Assembly: GCA_052246295.1 (NCBI GenBank)
Contig: JBQQCO010000004.1
Direction: 5' to 3' (one strand)
From: Piscibacillus sp052246295
Lineage (GTDB): Bacteria > Bacillota > Bacilli > Bacillales > Alkalibacillaceae
Length of the DNA stretch: 64,000 nt
The position numbers and the translations under genes were made by a program. Below, in pieces: positions 17,796 to 26,340 of this stretch (positions are counted from its first letter, which is position 1; each line of letters opens with the position of its first letter). The notes below the pieces were generated by a model that saw only the letters and a program-made list of their open reading frames with translations, ran no database searches and was not told where the DNA came from.

Positions 17796-18536
17796 TTATT
17801 TTTCACAACTTACCTTTGCTACATTGAAAAATCCATCATCTTTTTCAATAACAGCCTTACCACCCTTATCTAAACACTCTTCAAGGATTTCACCATTTTG
17901 TTCACTAGCTAAATCAATGCGAATAAACTGAATCACAATCACTGACATGGCCACGATTAATGTGCTGACCGTTACGATTCCTAATAGTTTTGATAGATTA
18001 ATTGGTTGTTGCTTCTTTTTTGAAAAGTTATATGTTCCTTGCACAAACTGTCGCATGTCTAAGTAGTAAATTAGGTTATGAATGATGAGTAACGCGAAAA
18101 CCATTAGGATGTAAAAATATCGGTCTAATGGAAAGAACATCGTCATGACAATTATTGGTAAAGCGTTGGTATATAATGTGTAGACCTTTCTTGTTGCGTT
18201 CTGAGTTACCCGATTAAGTAGCTCATCATCCTCAATGAACTCTCCTGGCTTAATCGTTAAAAAAGGCATTTTTTGATTAGGATTGGCCTTGTTATGTTTT
18301 CTCCATTTTATCGTATAAAGTAAGAAAAATAAGGTAAACAAACCTAACCCCGCTATGGTTGAAAACACAACTCCGATATTCCAAACCGACCCCTCTTCTG
18401 TAAATTGAACCACAATCTCAGAGTCGTACCAAAGCGCATCAACCCAATGAACGACTCCATAAGCAAAAATCATAAATATCAGAAATAACGCGACGTTCCA
18501 TAACGGATACTGGACCCTTAAATCTTTAAGACTCAT
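17796..18536 (-). CDS. membrane protein paired with a small XRE regulator
   Basis: A 246-residue protein with about five helices: 13-32, 52-73, two between 115 and 160, and 183-205, then a short outside tail with two cysteines near the C-terminus (EECLDKGG and VSCEK), which may form a disulfide. Small membrane proteins of this type are commonly encoded directly downstream of a 67-residue XRE regulator, as here: the regulator ends one base before this gene starts. The pair is probably one operon under the promoter at 18780-18810. The function is unknown. Confidence 0.72.
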   Translation of the reverse strand: MSLKDLRVQYPLWNVALFLIFMIFAYGVVHWVDALWYDSEIVVQFTEEGSVWNIGVVFSTIAGLGLFTLFFLLYTIKWRKHNKANPNQKMPFLTIKPGEFIEDDELLNRVTQNATRKVYTLYTNALPIIVMTMFFPLDRYFYILMVFALLIIHNLIYYLDMRQFVQGTYNFSKKKQQPINLSKLLGIVTVSTLIVAMSVIVIQFIRIDLASEQNGEILEECLDKGGKAVIEKDDGFFNVAKVSCEK

Positions 18537-18537
18537 C

Positions 18538-18741
18538 TTATTCCCCCTCTTCTAGCCAAAACAAATCATCCACTGACGTCTGAAGCGACTGAGCAAGACT
18601 TAATGCTAGGGTAATCGATGGCGAGAAATCACCTTTTTCAATAAACCCGATTGTCTGCCTAGTCACTCCTACTTGGTTGGCTAACTCTGTTTGCGAAAAG
18701 CCATGCCTTGCCCTCAGTTCCCTCACTCTGTTTCCTAGCAT
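18538..18741 (-). CDS. small XRE-family transcriptional regulator
   Basis: A 67-residue protein that is essentially one helix-turn-helix domain: RVRELRARHGFSQTELANQV followed by TRQTIGFIEKGDFSPS, then a short SVDDLFWLEE tail. The ATG at 18741 is chosen because GAGGGA stands before it and because a longer frame (to 18816) would run through the promoter. Such regulators commonly control their own operon, which here includes the following membrane protein. An imperfect 20-bp palindrome overlaps its promoter. Confidence 0.9.
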   Translation of the reverse strand: MLGNRVRELRARHGFSQTELANQVGVTRQTIGFIEKGDFSPSITLALSLAQSLQTSVDDLFWLEEGE

Positions 18742-18775
18742 TCCATTCCCTCTTTTGTTAATTATAATATACATA

Positions 18776-18811
18776 ATGTAAACTATACTTAACATTTTGT
18801 CAACTACATCT
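18776..18811 (-). promoter_or_regulatory. promoter and operator of the XRE/membrane pair
   Basis: On the minus strand, TTGACA, a 17-bp spacer and TACATT. The palindrome ATGTTAAGTATAGTTTACAT (18776-18795) pairs at 8 of 10 positions and covers the spacer and the -10 hexamer, so a bound regulator would block RNA polymerase. Confidence 0.55.
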
Positions 18812-18847
18812 AACATATGGAGTTCTTGTCTTATTAATTCGTAAGTT

Positions 18848-19003
18848 TTCTAGTATTTCATATTTTTTTCTAGTAAAACTTCAAAATTATCTAGTAAAAT
18901 CCGGATATTGTCTAGTGAATTTTCAAAATTGTCTAGTAAAATCTCGATATTGTCTAGTAAACTTCAAAATTGTCTAGTAATAAGTAATTTTGTCTAGTAA
19001 ATT
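18848..19003 (+). repeat. 20-21-bp phased array, CTAGTAAA family (copy 1)
   Basis: Eight CTAGT cores start at 18850, 18870, 18891, 18912, 18933, 18954, 18974 and 18994 (steps 20, 21, 21, 21, 21, 20, 20). The full unit is TTGTCTAGTAAA plus an A/T spacer such as ACTTCAAAA. The array lies between the terminator of the DUF1284 gene and the promoter of the XRE gene. Confidence 0.92.
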
Positions 19004-19075
19004 CGTGTTTGTGATCATCTTAATTAGAAATACACGTCATCCTATAAAATCAGAAAGCAAATAAGAGACATACGT

Positions 19076-19108
19076 AAAACTGCCGCGTACATCACCGCGG
19101 CAGTTTTA
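19076..19108. terminator. terminator after the DUF1284 gene
   Basis: GC-rich stem ACTGCCGCG / CGCGGCAGT with A and T runs on both sides. Confidence 0.88.
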
Positions 19109-19113
19109 TAAAT

Positions 19114-19530
19114 TCAATTAATCTTTCTTAACCCTTTTCCGTCTAAAACCTCCTGCACCCCTTCTTCACAAACACCATATGTACGCCAGGTGCAAGATTC
19201 ACAGATGGACATGATATCCGAGGGGACAACATTCTCAGTAATTTGTTGTTCTACCTCTTCCCAACTGATCACTTGTCCAATCTTTAAACCTAATCTTTCT
19301 AAAATCACAGCATCCCGATCATAGATGTGTTCATCCTGACAGTGCTGCTCACCATCATTGGGGTATTTTGCACAAAGGTGATCGGGCCCTTTTACTAATT
19401 TAATTAAGGTTTGGGGATTATTCCTAAGTTTTTGATGAACATGAGTCATATTTTTCACAAACTCTTGAGAGTAGCCCATGCCTCTATAACCAAGTAAGCA
19501 GAAAAGATGGTGCCCTCTTAACTCATACAT
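19114..19530 (-). CDS. DUF1284 protein, probable metal or Fe-S binding
   Basis: A 138-residue protein starting YELRGHHLFCLLGYRGMGYS, the hallmark of DUF1284. It has six cysteines in all, including one in the N-terminal HHLFC, a Cys in HLCAKYP, one in QHCQDE and the C-terminal pair ICESCTW followed by GVCEEG. The spacing suggests a metal or iron-sulfur site. No enzyme activity is established for the family to my knowledge. The gene is monocistronic with a strong terminator. Confidence 0.82.
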   Translation of the reverse strand: MYELRGHHLFCLLGYRGMGYSQEFVKNMTHVHQKLRNNPQTLIKLVKGPDHLCAKYPNDGEQHCQDEHIYDRDAVILERLGLKIGQVISWEEVEQQITENVVPSDIMSICESCTWRTYGVCEEGVQEVLDGKGLRKIN

Positions 19531-19590
19531 GAAAATGCCTCCAATTGTTAACTCGTTTTTTTATTTAGTTAACATTTATTTTAACATATT

Positions 19591-19617
19591 AAAAGGGACT
19601 TGAATGTTCAAGCCCCT
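19591..19617 (-). terminator. terminator after the cupin gene
   Basis: On the minus strand, GGGGCTTGA / TCAAGTCCC followed by TTTTAAT, just after the stop codon. Confidence 0.75.
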
Positions 19618-19623
19618 AAACAA

Positions 19624-20190
19624 TTAGTGATGTTCTTCAGCTTCCATCGCATCCTGCTTTGTTTCATGTACAGTGCCAAAAGGATGTTCTGGCGGTGCAT
19701 AGATGGAGTAAAGCTTCAGCGGTTTATTGCCTGTGTTAATTAAATTATGATACTTTCCTGCCGGGATCATGATGGCGTCATCCGCAAAGACAGGTTGACG
19801 GAAATCGAGTTGATCTTCGCTGTCTCCCATTAATGTTAACCCTTGACCCTCCTCAATTCTTAAAAATTGATCCGTTTCAGGGTGGACTTCAAGACCTATG
19901 TCTTCACCTACGCCAATACTCATGAGTGTTACTTGTAAGTACTCACCAGTCCATAGTGCGCGTCTGAAAAACTGATTATTCGTTGTCGCTTTTTCTATAT
20001 CAACTACAAACGGTTCTCCTCCAAAATCTTCTCTTCCACTCATGACATGTTGTTTGTTCATTTGATTTGGCATCTGTTGATTAGGCATCATTTGCGCATT
20101 TGATTGATTCTGATTCCAGTTGTTATAACCCCAGTTATTATTAGGTCTCGCTTGGTACCATGGGTTAAACCCATTAGGATAATGATACAT
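19624..20190 (-). CDS. cupin-domain protein with Asn/Gln-rich N-terminus
   Basis: A 188-residue protein. The first 50 residues are low-complexity, rich in Asn, Gln, Met and Pro (NNNWGYNNWNQNQ), like many spore-surface proteins. Residues 70-170 form one cupin barrel: GLEVHPETDQFLRIEEGQG matches motif 1 (H-x-E...) and PAGKYHNLINTG matches motif 2 (PxGxxHxxxN). His and Glu at these positions would bind a metal. A role in the spore coat or as a sugar isomerase is possible but not shown. The C-terminus is acidic with two His. Confidence 0.8.
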   Translation of the reverse strand: MYHYPNGFNPWYQARPNNNWGYNNWNQNQSNAQMMPNQQMPNQMNKQHVMSGREDFGGEPFVVDIEKATTNNQFFRRALWTGEYLQVTLMSIGVGEDIGLEVHPETDQFLRIEEGQGLTLMGDSEDQLDFRQPVFADDAIMIPAGKYHNLINTGNKPLKLYSIYAPPEHPFGTVHETKQDAMEAEEHH

Positions 20191-20381
20191 ACGAGTATTC
20201 CCCTTTCACATTTTTACTCATTCACACTATCCTATGCCATTGCCTAATAATGTGTAAATTATTTTTAAATAAATTGGGCCCAAAACCCAGTTCATTTAAA
20301 TAAAATAAAGTCCATATACAATCTCCTAAAACTCTTGATACAACCAATCTACTCAGACAACCCCTTATATATGTTACATAA

Positions 20382-20416
20382 GAAAAGTAGCTCAACTGGT
20401 TTCCCAATTGAGCTAC
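20382..20416 (-). terminator. terminator after the proline symporter gene
   Basis: On the minus strand, TAGCTCAA / TTGAGCTA arms followed by CTTTTCTT, directly after the stop codon. Confidence 0.85.
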
Positions 20417-20427
20417 TCGACTTAATA

Positions 20428-21936
20428 TTATGAATTTGCGATTTCTTTAGCTTGATCGAATTCATCTTGAATTTCTTTAGAAGGCGCTTTTCCTAACAAG
20501 CTAACCACGATTGCGACCGCACCAGCTAAGATAAATCCTGGAACTAATTCGTATAAGTCACTTGGCACAAATTCCGCCCAAACAACGACTGTTACGGCAC
20601 CTGTGATGATACCAAGTAGTGCTCCATCTCGTGTCATGCGCTTCCAGAATAATGAAAGCAAGATAATTGGTCCAAAGGCGGCACCAAATCCTGCCCACGC
20701 ATAGGCAACTAATTCGAGTACTAGCTTTTCATTTGCCGATGCAATCCATACCGCAAGTAAGGCAATCACGATAACAGATATACGCGCAACCCATACAAGC
20801 TCTGTATTAGAAGCATTTCTTCTAATAAAACCTTTGTAGAAGTCCTCTGCTACAGCAGAAGATGATACTAATAATTGAGAGTCAACGGTACTCATAATAG
20901 CAGCTAAGATTGCTGCCAATAAAATACCTGCGACAATTGGATGTGTTAATAATTGAGTTAATGCAATAAATACTGTCTCTTCATCAGCTAAGACTCCACC
21001 AGACATTTCAATACCACGTTCAGCTAGGGCAGCAGATACATCAGCCGTCGCAATATAAGCATAACCCGCTATCCCGACAAACACAGCACCGAATAATGAC
21101 AGAACCATCCACGACATACCGATAAATCTAGCGGTTGGTACATCTTTCGTTGAGCGGATTGCCATAAATCTAGCTAAGATATGAGGCTGACCAAAATATC
21201 CAAGCCCCCACGCAAGGGACGAAATAATCCCAATCGTTGAAACTCCTTGGATCATCTGAAGATTTTCACCTTCTGTTAAGCTTCCGACGACATTAACAGC
21301 TTCGTTCCAACCACCTGCATTTTGAATGGCTAAGAATGGTAAAACAATTAACGCTAAGAACATTAATAACCCCTGGATAAAATCAGTCCAACTTACCGCA
21401 ATAAAACCACCTAAGAATGTGTAACCAATAATAACAATACTTCCGATAATTAGTGCGTTAGTAGTCGATAAGCCAAAACTACTGCTAAATAATTTCGCTC
21501 CACCTACTAAACCAGACGCGGTATAAAACGTAAAGAATAATAAAATAACTGCTGCAGAAGCGATACGTAATGAACGAGATCGATCTCTAAAACGTTGTTC
21601 AAAAAAATCCGGAATCGTAATGGCATTGTTTGATACTTCTGTGTATACGCGTAACCGTTTCGCGACAAACTGCCAATTCAAGTAGGCACCAATCGTTAAA
21701 CCGACTGCAATCCAAGCCTCAGCCAGCCCAGAAATATAAATGGCACCTGGTAATCCAAGAATGAGCCAACTACTCATATCTGAAGCACCAGCACTAAGCG
21801 CAGCAACACCCGGGCCTAGCTTTCGTCCACCAAGAAAATAGTCTGATAGGTTCGTCGTTAGCTTGTAACCAACTAGACCAAGGACTAACATACCAACTAT
21901 GTAAATAATAAACGTCATTAAAATAGCCGTATCCAT
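20428..21936 (-). CDS. putP: sodium/proline symporter (PutP/OpuE type)
   Basis: A 502-residue sodium:solute symporter with 13 predicted helices. Na+ and proline site segments are present: LSAGASDMSSWLILGLPGA in helix 2 and ILAAIMSTVDSQLLVSSSA in helix 8. The family signature GFGAAFGPIILLSLFWKRMT lies near residue 420. The protein imports proline for nutrition or osmoprotection (PutP and OpuE are close relatives and cannot be separated here). Its ATG overlaps by one base the stop of a 36-residue membrane peptide gene, which suggests translational coupling. A hairpin terminator follows. Confidence 0.92.
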   Translation of the reverse strand: MDTAILMTFIIYIVGMLVLGLVGYKLTTNLSDYFLGGRKLGPGVAALSAGASDMSSWLILGLPGAIYISGLAEAWIAVGLTIGAYLNWQFVAKRLRVYTEVSNNAITIPDFFEQRFRDRSRSLRIASAAVILLFFTFYTASGLVGGAKLFSSSFGLSTTNALIIGSIVIIGYTFLGGFIAVSWTDFIQGLLMFLALIVLPFLAIQNAGGWNEAVNVVGSLTEGENLQMIQGVSTIGIISSLAWGLGYFGQPHILARFMAIRSTKDVPTARFIGMSWMVLSLFGAVFVGIAGYAYIATADVSAALAERGIEMSGGVLADEETVFIALTQLLTHPIVAGILLAAILAAIMSTVDSQLLVSSSAVAEDFYKGFIRRNASNTELVWVARISVIVIALLAVWIASANEKLVLELVAYAWAGFGAAFGPIILLSLFWKRMTRDGALLGIITGAVTVVVWAEFVPSDLYELVPGFILAGAVAIVVSLLGKAPSKEIQDEFDQAKEIANS

Positions 21937-22046
21937 TATTTATTGCCACGCTCCTTCCAATACGAAATAAATGATAGAATAACCACTGCTGACATTGGCA
22001 CAAATAACCAGAACCAAGTGCCAAATGATAGACTATACTCTTCCAT
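21936..22046 (-). CDS. small accessory membrane protein of the proline symporter
   Basis: A 36-residue ORF with an excellent ribosome site (GGAGGAAGG, then ATG at 22046) and a single hydrophobic helix: FWLFVPMSAVVILSFISYW, with a charged KERGNK tail. Its TAA stop and the ATG of putP share one base, so the two are almost certainly co-translated. Single-helix peptides encoded directly upstream of sodium:solute symporters are a known theme, and this one fits it. The direct function is unproven; assembly or stability of the carrier is likely. It is easily missed because of its size. Confidence 0.78.
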   Translation of the reverse strand: MEEYSLSFGTWFWLFVPMSAVVILSFISYWKERGNK

Positions 22047-22079
22047 TTACCTTCCTCCTTCTATTTTGTATAACTAATA

Positions 22080-22107
22080 ATTCTACACTAATTTTCGGAA
22101 TATTCAA
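22080..22107 (-). promoter_or_regulatory. candidate promoter of the putP operon
   Basis: On the minus strand, TTGAAT, a 16-bp spacer and TAGAAT, about 35 bp upstream of the small accessory gene. Confidence 0.45.
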
Positions 22108-22186
22108 ATTTTAGTCCTAGTATAAAGTATTCAATAATCTTATGGACATGCGAAAAAATAGTTATTCCCAACCCTTACAGAATTTG

Positions 22187-22639
22187 CTACAAAAGCTTTA
22201 CTTCCCAAGTTTCCCCTGTCTGTTCATAGAAGAATTCACTTAGGTCTTTAGACTCAAACACTTTAAACATATCCTCAAAGTCATTGGCAAGTTGATAGTT
22301 TTTCAGTTCATTCTTATGTATCCAGAAAACCTCACCTTCATCAGATGAGACCAGGTCACCGTCGTACTGATCCGTTTTATAAAAGAACACGATGTAACGT
22401 TCTTGATTTTTAGTCTGAAACTGTTTCACGCCACACAGTTCTGGATTTCTTACAGCTAATCCCGTCTCCTCATAAACTTCCCTAATAACAGAATCTGCAA
22501 AAGACTCTCCACGCTCTATATGCCCACCTGGAAAAGTAATGCCTGGCCATGATTTACCGACTCGATCTTGAACTAAAATATGGTCTCCATCGTATACCAT
22601 ACACATATTGGTCAGAATCACTTGCTCACTTTTACCCAT
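22187..22639 (-). CDS. NUDIX hydrolase (MutT/8-oxo-dGTPase-like)
   Basis: A 150-residue NUDIX protein. The catalytic box GGHIERGESFADSVIREVYEETGL fits Gx5Ex7REUxEExGU, whose glutamates bind Mg2+ and cleave a nucleoside diphosphate linked to another group. The N-terminal strand ILVQDRVGKSWPGITFPG is typical of MutT/YtkD-like nucleotide pyrophosphatases, so cleaning of oxidised nucleotides is a reasonable guess. The ATG at 22639 is preferred over an upstream TTG because AAAGGGG is correctly spaced from it. Confidence 0.88.
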   Translation of the reverse strand: MGKSEQVILTNMCMVYDGDHILVQDRVGKSWPGITFPGGHIERGESFADSVIREVYEETGLAVRNPELCGVKQFQTKNQERYIVFFYKTDQYDGDLVSSDEGEVFWIHKNELKNYQLANDFEDMFKVFESKDLSEFFYEQTGETWEVKLL

Positions 22640-22761
22640 ACTCAATTACCCCTTTTTATTTTATACTATCATATTAACAGTACATCTATTAAATTGACAG
22701 AAGACTAGAAGGAATCTAATAATAAAGAGAGAGCTAAAATTAGCCAATAAAGGAGTTAAAC

Positions 22762-23478
22762 ATGAGAAAAGTTGTGAAGATCGTGATCATCATCTTAACA
22801 CTTATTGTTTTAGTCGGTTATTCCATTAACGCATTGTCAAAACATCGATCGTTTGCATTGTTCGGTGACGTTGTGACACACGCTCCAACTGAAGAGAAAG
22901 TTGTAGCCCTGACGTTTGATGATGGCCCTGGCCCAAATGCTGATGAAATTTTATCCATACTAGATGAACAGGATGTAAAAGGAACTTTTTATTTAGTAGG
23001 AGAAGAAATAGAAAAGAACAAAGAGGCATCGCGTAAAATTGTGGAAGCAGGACATGAGGTCGGCAACCATTCTTATACTCATAGAAGAATGATTCTCAAA
23101 TCATATTCATTTGTAGAAGAAGAAATCGAAAAAACAGATGAATTAATACGTGAGATAGGTTACGAAGGAGAAATTACCTTTCGACCACCATACGGCAGAA
23201 AACTTGTATCACTTCCACTTTATCTATCAAATCATGATCGGCCAGCAATCATGTGGAATTTAGAACCAGATTTCATGCCTGACATCTCTGATGACCCTGA
23301 GGGGATCGCCAATTATGTCGCAGAAAACATCGAACCTGGTTCTATCATCTTGTTACATGTCATGTATGAACATAGAATTCCGTCCCTTGAATCTGTTAGT
23401 AAAATCATCAGCTCACTAAAGGATCAAGGGTACGAGTTTGTGACAGTAAGTGATTTGTTGGAACAAAAACAACCTTAA
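22762..23478 (+). CDS. polysaccharide deacetylase family protein
   Basis: A 238-residue protein with a single N-terminal membrane helix (about residues 4-24) and a NodB-type deacetylase domain. Motif 1 is LTFDDGPGPNAD, motif 2 is EVGNHSYTHRRM with the H-x3-H metal ligands, and motif 3 is RPPYGR. These enzymes remove acetyl or related groups from peptidoglycan or other glycans outside the cell with a metal ion. It is similar in size to the Bacillus PdaA/YheN-type proteins. AAGGAG precedes the ATG. The gene is convergent with the GPP34 gene, and their stop codons overlap. Confidence 0.9.
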   Translation: MRKVVKIVIIILTLIVLVGYSINALSKHRSFALFGDVVTHAPTEEKVVALTFDDGPGPNADEILSILDEQDVKGTFYLVGEEIEKNKEASRKIVEAGHEVGNHSYTHRRMILKSYSFVEEEIEKTDELIREIGYEGEITFRPPYGRKLVSLPLYLSNHDRPAIMWNLEPDFMPDISDDPEGIANYVAENIEPGSIILLHVMYEHRIPSLESVSKIISSLKDQGYEFVTVSDLLEQKQP

Positions 23479-24161
23479 TTATTAGTAGAAATAGTGGCAG
23501 CCGTGGCAGCCCCGATACTCGCGAAGATGGCTACTTGCATTTCTTGAATCGTATCATTAACAGCCTTACTGTGAGCGTTGTTTTTCATAATAAAATTAAT
23601 TTGTTTCTTGGCCTGTTTAAGCTCATGACTTGAAAAAACCATCTTTTCAAGGCTACATGCTTTAATGAGTCCAATGAGCACAGCCATTTTCTCATCCACC
23701 TCTTCATCTTGTAAGACGACTTTGTGAACACGCTCACGTATGGCATTTTCTTTCCCAGTGTTCTGAGATGGATAGATATCTTTAGTAAAGAAAAAGAACA
23801 CTTTCTTTTCACTTTTGGTTAAAAAACCCCGTTCCACTAGCCTCTCTATGAATAAGCGGTGTTTCTTACGATACTGAATATGTCCGCCTAGTTTTTGTAC
23901 CCAATATTTTAATTTTCTTGGCCGCCCATTACTCTTTTCGTGCATATATCTAATTAGTTCATCTAAAGTTGGGTCTTCAGAATGGCGGCCATCCTTCAAT
24001 TCAATATTTTTACCATCAAAATTTAAACAATCCTCTAACATTAATTCAAGCAGCGCCGCCCCTGCTAAGCCGTAATAAATAGATTGGGAGGCATTGAAAT
24101 TGATTTCACCTGTCTCATCATCTAGCGCAATTAATAATAACTGATCCGTTAAACGTAACAT
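23475..24161 (-). CDS. GPP34 (GOLPH3-like) family protein
   Basis: A 228-residue helical protein with the GPP34 pattern: LLRLTDQLLLIALDDETGEI at the start, GLAGAALLELML at about residues 31-42, and a middle PRKLKYWVQKL region. The eukaryotic relative binds phosphoinositides at the Golgi; bacterial members have no established role, though membrane-lipid binding is a fair inference. AAAGGAG precedes the ATG. The last bases overlap the convergent deacetylase gene by four. It is a single-gene unit. Confidence 0.82.
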   Translation of the reverse strand: MLRLTDQLLLIALDDETGEINFNASQSIYYGLAGAALLELMLEDCLNFDGKNIELKDGRHSEDPTLDELIRYMHEKSNGRPRKLKYWVQKLGGHIQYRKKHRLFIERLVERGFLTKSEKKVFFFFTKDIYPSQNTGKENAIRERVHKVVLQDEEVDEKMAVLIGLIKACSLEKMVFSSHELKQAKKQINFIMKNNAHSKAVNDTIQEMQVAIFASIGAATAATISTNN

Positions 24162-24215
24162 GCTGAGGTCTCCTTTAGAAAAACACGTGATATGCTTTAT
24201 ACGTATTCGGTGTCC

Positions 24216-24953
24216 TTAAGGTTTCAAGTAGTCCTCAATGTCCGAGACTTTATAGTTATTTTTGCTAAAAAGTTCATTTAAAATATAAGCATGACCAAAC
24301 CCGTAAATGACACATATACGTTCATCTTTTGATTCTACTAATTCATTTATATTTTCATAGATTCGTTTATTTCGATACTCCCAATACTTCTCTACCCACA
24401 GCTTGCCAACCGGTTCATCTAACGTTCCAACATGTTTTAATAGCTTGTATAACTTCTTGTTATGCTCATTAATTTCCATGCTTAAAGCTAATAGATAATC
24501 TTTAATCGTAGAATTGGCTAGGAGCTCAGCTGACTTGCTCTCCATTATTTGTCCAATTTTCATAACCTCTTCAAATGATAGAGAGCCGTTTTCTCCAGCC
24601 CATTGTTGAGGGTCAGGTACACCTTCAACATCTTCATTCCAATCGACAGCGTAAATCTTTTTGTGACCCACCATTAGTGCCAATCTGAAACCTAGTTGAT
24701 AGATTTCATTACGTCTTAACTCAAATTCTTCGTTTATATATTGTTGATACTGTTCATTTAAAAGGTGTTGAGATTCCTTTGGAGCTTCGACAACAATTTT
24801 AGTCGGTTGATAGTTAGAAATGGCACTAACGACATCTAAGATCTCGTTCTGCCTCCGGTCACTCAACACATCATCAAATTCTGTATTAAATACATCATTG
24901 TTTGGATTGCCGAAGTGCCCTGTGCCTAGGATTAAAACATCAGGTTGAGTCAT
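24216..24953 (-). CDS. DUF5694 (TraB-like) family protein
   Basis: A 245-residue soluble protein beginning PDVLILGTGHFGNPNND, followed by conserved ILDVVSAISNYQPTKIVVE. This is the DUF5694 pattern, distantly like the TraB/PrgY fold with its GTxH signature. The C-terminus RICVIYGFGHAYILNELF repeats a GxGH-like motif, as expected. An enzyme activity, possibly metal-dependent and peptidase-like, is suspected for the fold but not shown. The gene stands alone between GPP34 and a NUDIX gene, both in the same direction. Confidence 0.75.
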   Translation of the reverse strand: MTQPDVLILGTGHFGNPNNDVFNTEFDDVLSDRRQNEILDVVSAISNYQPTKIVVEAPKESQHLLNEQYQQYINEEFELRRNEIYQLGFRLALMVGHKKIYAVDWNEDVEGVPDPQQWAGENGSLSFEEVMKIGQIMESKSAELLANSTIKDYLLALSMEINEHNKKLYKLLKHVGTLDEPVGKLWVEKYWEYRNKRIYENINELVESKDERICVIYGFGHAYILNELFSKNNYKVSDIEDYLKP

Positions 24954-25042
24954 TAAAATTTTCCCCTTCTCACAAAAAATGTTAATAAAATGATAACATA
25001 TTAAATTACTAGCAGAACCTTACATTTATATAATTTACATAA

Positions 25043-25078
25043 TAAAAACGCTCAAGGACTAGTGCCCTAAGCGTTTAC
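25043..25078 (-). terminator. terminator after the NUDIX gene
   Basis: On the minus strand, AAACGCT / AGCGTTT arms with an internal AGG/CCT pair and a T-run; it overlaps the stop codon. Confidence 0.65.
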
Positions 25079-25591
25079 ATGGTGCGCTCCCATCTGATCT
25101 CTCATATCAAATAGCAAATGAATTAAAGAATGGTAATAAGGAAGAAACAAACCTTCATCTATTTTTAATAAAATCTCTTCTTTTGATGCCCATTTAACTG
25201 TTTGAACCTCTTCAGTCGGTATAGGAAGACTTGATAGATCAACATCAGTTTTTACAATAAATATGTCATCAAACCCGTTATCAAAATTAATCGTTAATGA
25301 AGGGCGTTTTTGACTTAAATCTATGTGGTACCTTAACTCCTCAAACACCTCACGTTCAGCCGCTTGTTGAGGATTTTCACCAGCTACCGCACTGCCCCCA
25401 ACAGTTAAATCCCACATGCTAGGCCAATGCTCTCGATTGGACTGTCGCTGTTGAATAAGCATCTCACCCTTCTCATTAAACATGCAAACATGAACCACTA
25501 GGTGCAAGTCTCCCTGTTTAAAAGCGTCACCTCGAGTCATCTTTCGACCTGTATTATTTCGTTGTAGGTCATACACATCCCAGATCTCCAT
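25067..25591 (-). CDS. NUDIX hydrolase (IPP-isomerase-like, YfcD type)
   Basis: A 174-residue NUDIX enzyme. It begins EIWDVYDLQRNNTGR and has VVHVCMFNEKGEMLIQQRQ, as in the YfcD/Idi subgroup. The NUDIX box GGSAVAGENPQQAAEREVFEEL is intact. The subgroup includes isopentenyl-diphosphate isomerase-like proteins and nucleotide-sugar or NADH pyrophosphatases; the sequence does not settle the substrate. It is the only gene of its unit, with a terminator directly behind it. Confidence 0.86.
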   Translation of the reverse strand: MEIWDVYDLQRNNTGRKMTRGDAFKQGDLHLVVHVCMFNEKGEMLIQQRQSNREHWPSMWDLTVGGSAVAGENPQQAAEREVFEELRYHIDLSQKRPSLTINFDNGFDDIFIVKTDVDLSSLPIPTEEVQTVKWASKEEILLKIDEGLFLPYYHSLIHLLFDMRDQMGAHHVNA

Positions 25592-25653
25592 CGAATTCCC
25601 CCAAATATAATAATAAAAGCAAATTTACGCTTAAACCATTGAATTGTCAATAT

Positions 25654-25688
25654 AAAAAAAGCACTAAACCGCTGTGGATTTAGTGCTC
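25654..25688 (-). terminator. terminator after the flavin reductase gene
   Basis: On the minus strand, AGCACTAAA / TTTAGTGCT followed by seven T. Confidence 0.88.
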
Positions 25689-25700
25689 TCATCTTAATTA

Positions 25701-26258
25701 TTAAACTGTTACTTCACTTTTTCTAACTGATTTTAATGCTCCGCTCCAGCTGTTTACCTGATCGAGTAGCATATTTACATTATCTAAATGAAGGTCTTGA
25801 GGCTTAAATGTGGTTCCATCCACAAAGTCTGTAAATAATGATAGTGTTGGATGAGCACGCACGTCAGCCACCATTAATTCACCTAAGATTCCACGTAGAT
25901 GCTCCGCTGCACGGGCACCACCTGTAGAACCATAACTCACGATTCCAGCAGCCTTATTGTTCCAAGGTTCTCTCGCTAAGTCTAACGCGTTTTTCAGTGA
26001 AGCTGATAAACTATGATTATATTCTTGTACAATGAAGATAAAACCATCTAGACTATCTAATTTTTCATTCCATTTAACAATCCCTGGTGCATCCCCTTCG
26101 CCAAGTAAAGGCAACTCATAATCCTTAATGTCTACAATTTCATAGTTTGCATCGTTACGTTGGTCCGCGATACCTTTTACCCATTCACCAACTTGCGGGC
26201 TCACACGACCTTCTCTAGTACTTCCTAAAATAATACCAATATTTAAATCCTGACCCAT
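25701..26258 (-). CDS. NADPH-dependent FMN reductase family protein
   Basis: A 185-residue flavodoxin-like oxidoreductase. GIILGSTREGRVSPQVGEWV binds the FMN phosphate, and VQEYNHSLSASLKNALD and IVSYGSTGGARAAEHL form the isoalloxazine loops. Such enzymes reduce FMN, quinones or azo compounds with NAD(P)H. The ATG at 26258 is chosen because GAGGAGG lies 8 bases before it; the upstream start would add a 20-residue extension. A deleted DoxX gene lies directly upstream, in the same direction, behind a palindromic promoter, so this gene was probably second in a small redox-stress operon. Confidence 0.87.
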   Translation of the reverse strand: MGQDLNIGIILGSTREGRVSPQVGEWVKGIADQRNDANYEIVDIKDYELPLLGEGDAPGIVKWNEKLDSLDGFIFIVQEYNHSLSASLKNALDLAREPWNNKAAGIVSYGSTGGARAAEHLRGILGELMVADVRAHPTLSLFTDFVDGTTFKPQDLHLDNVNMLLDQVNSWSGALKSVRKSEVTV

Positions 26259-26340
26259 ATTATTTTCCTCCTCAGTATTGTTTTTAAATAATTTAGTTAA
26301 AAGACTCATATTATGCACCTTCCAAAAATGATATTTTTAT

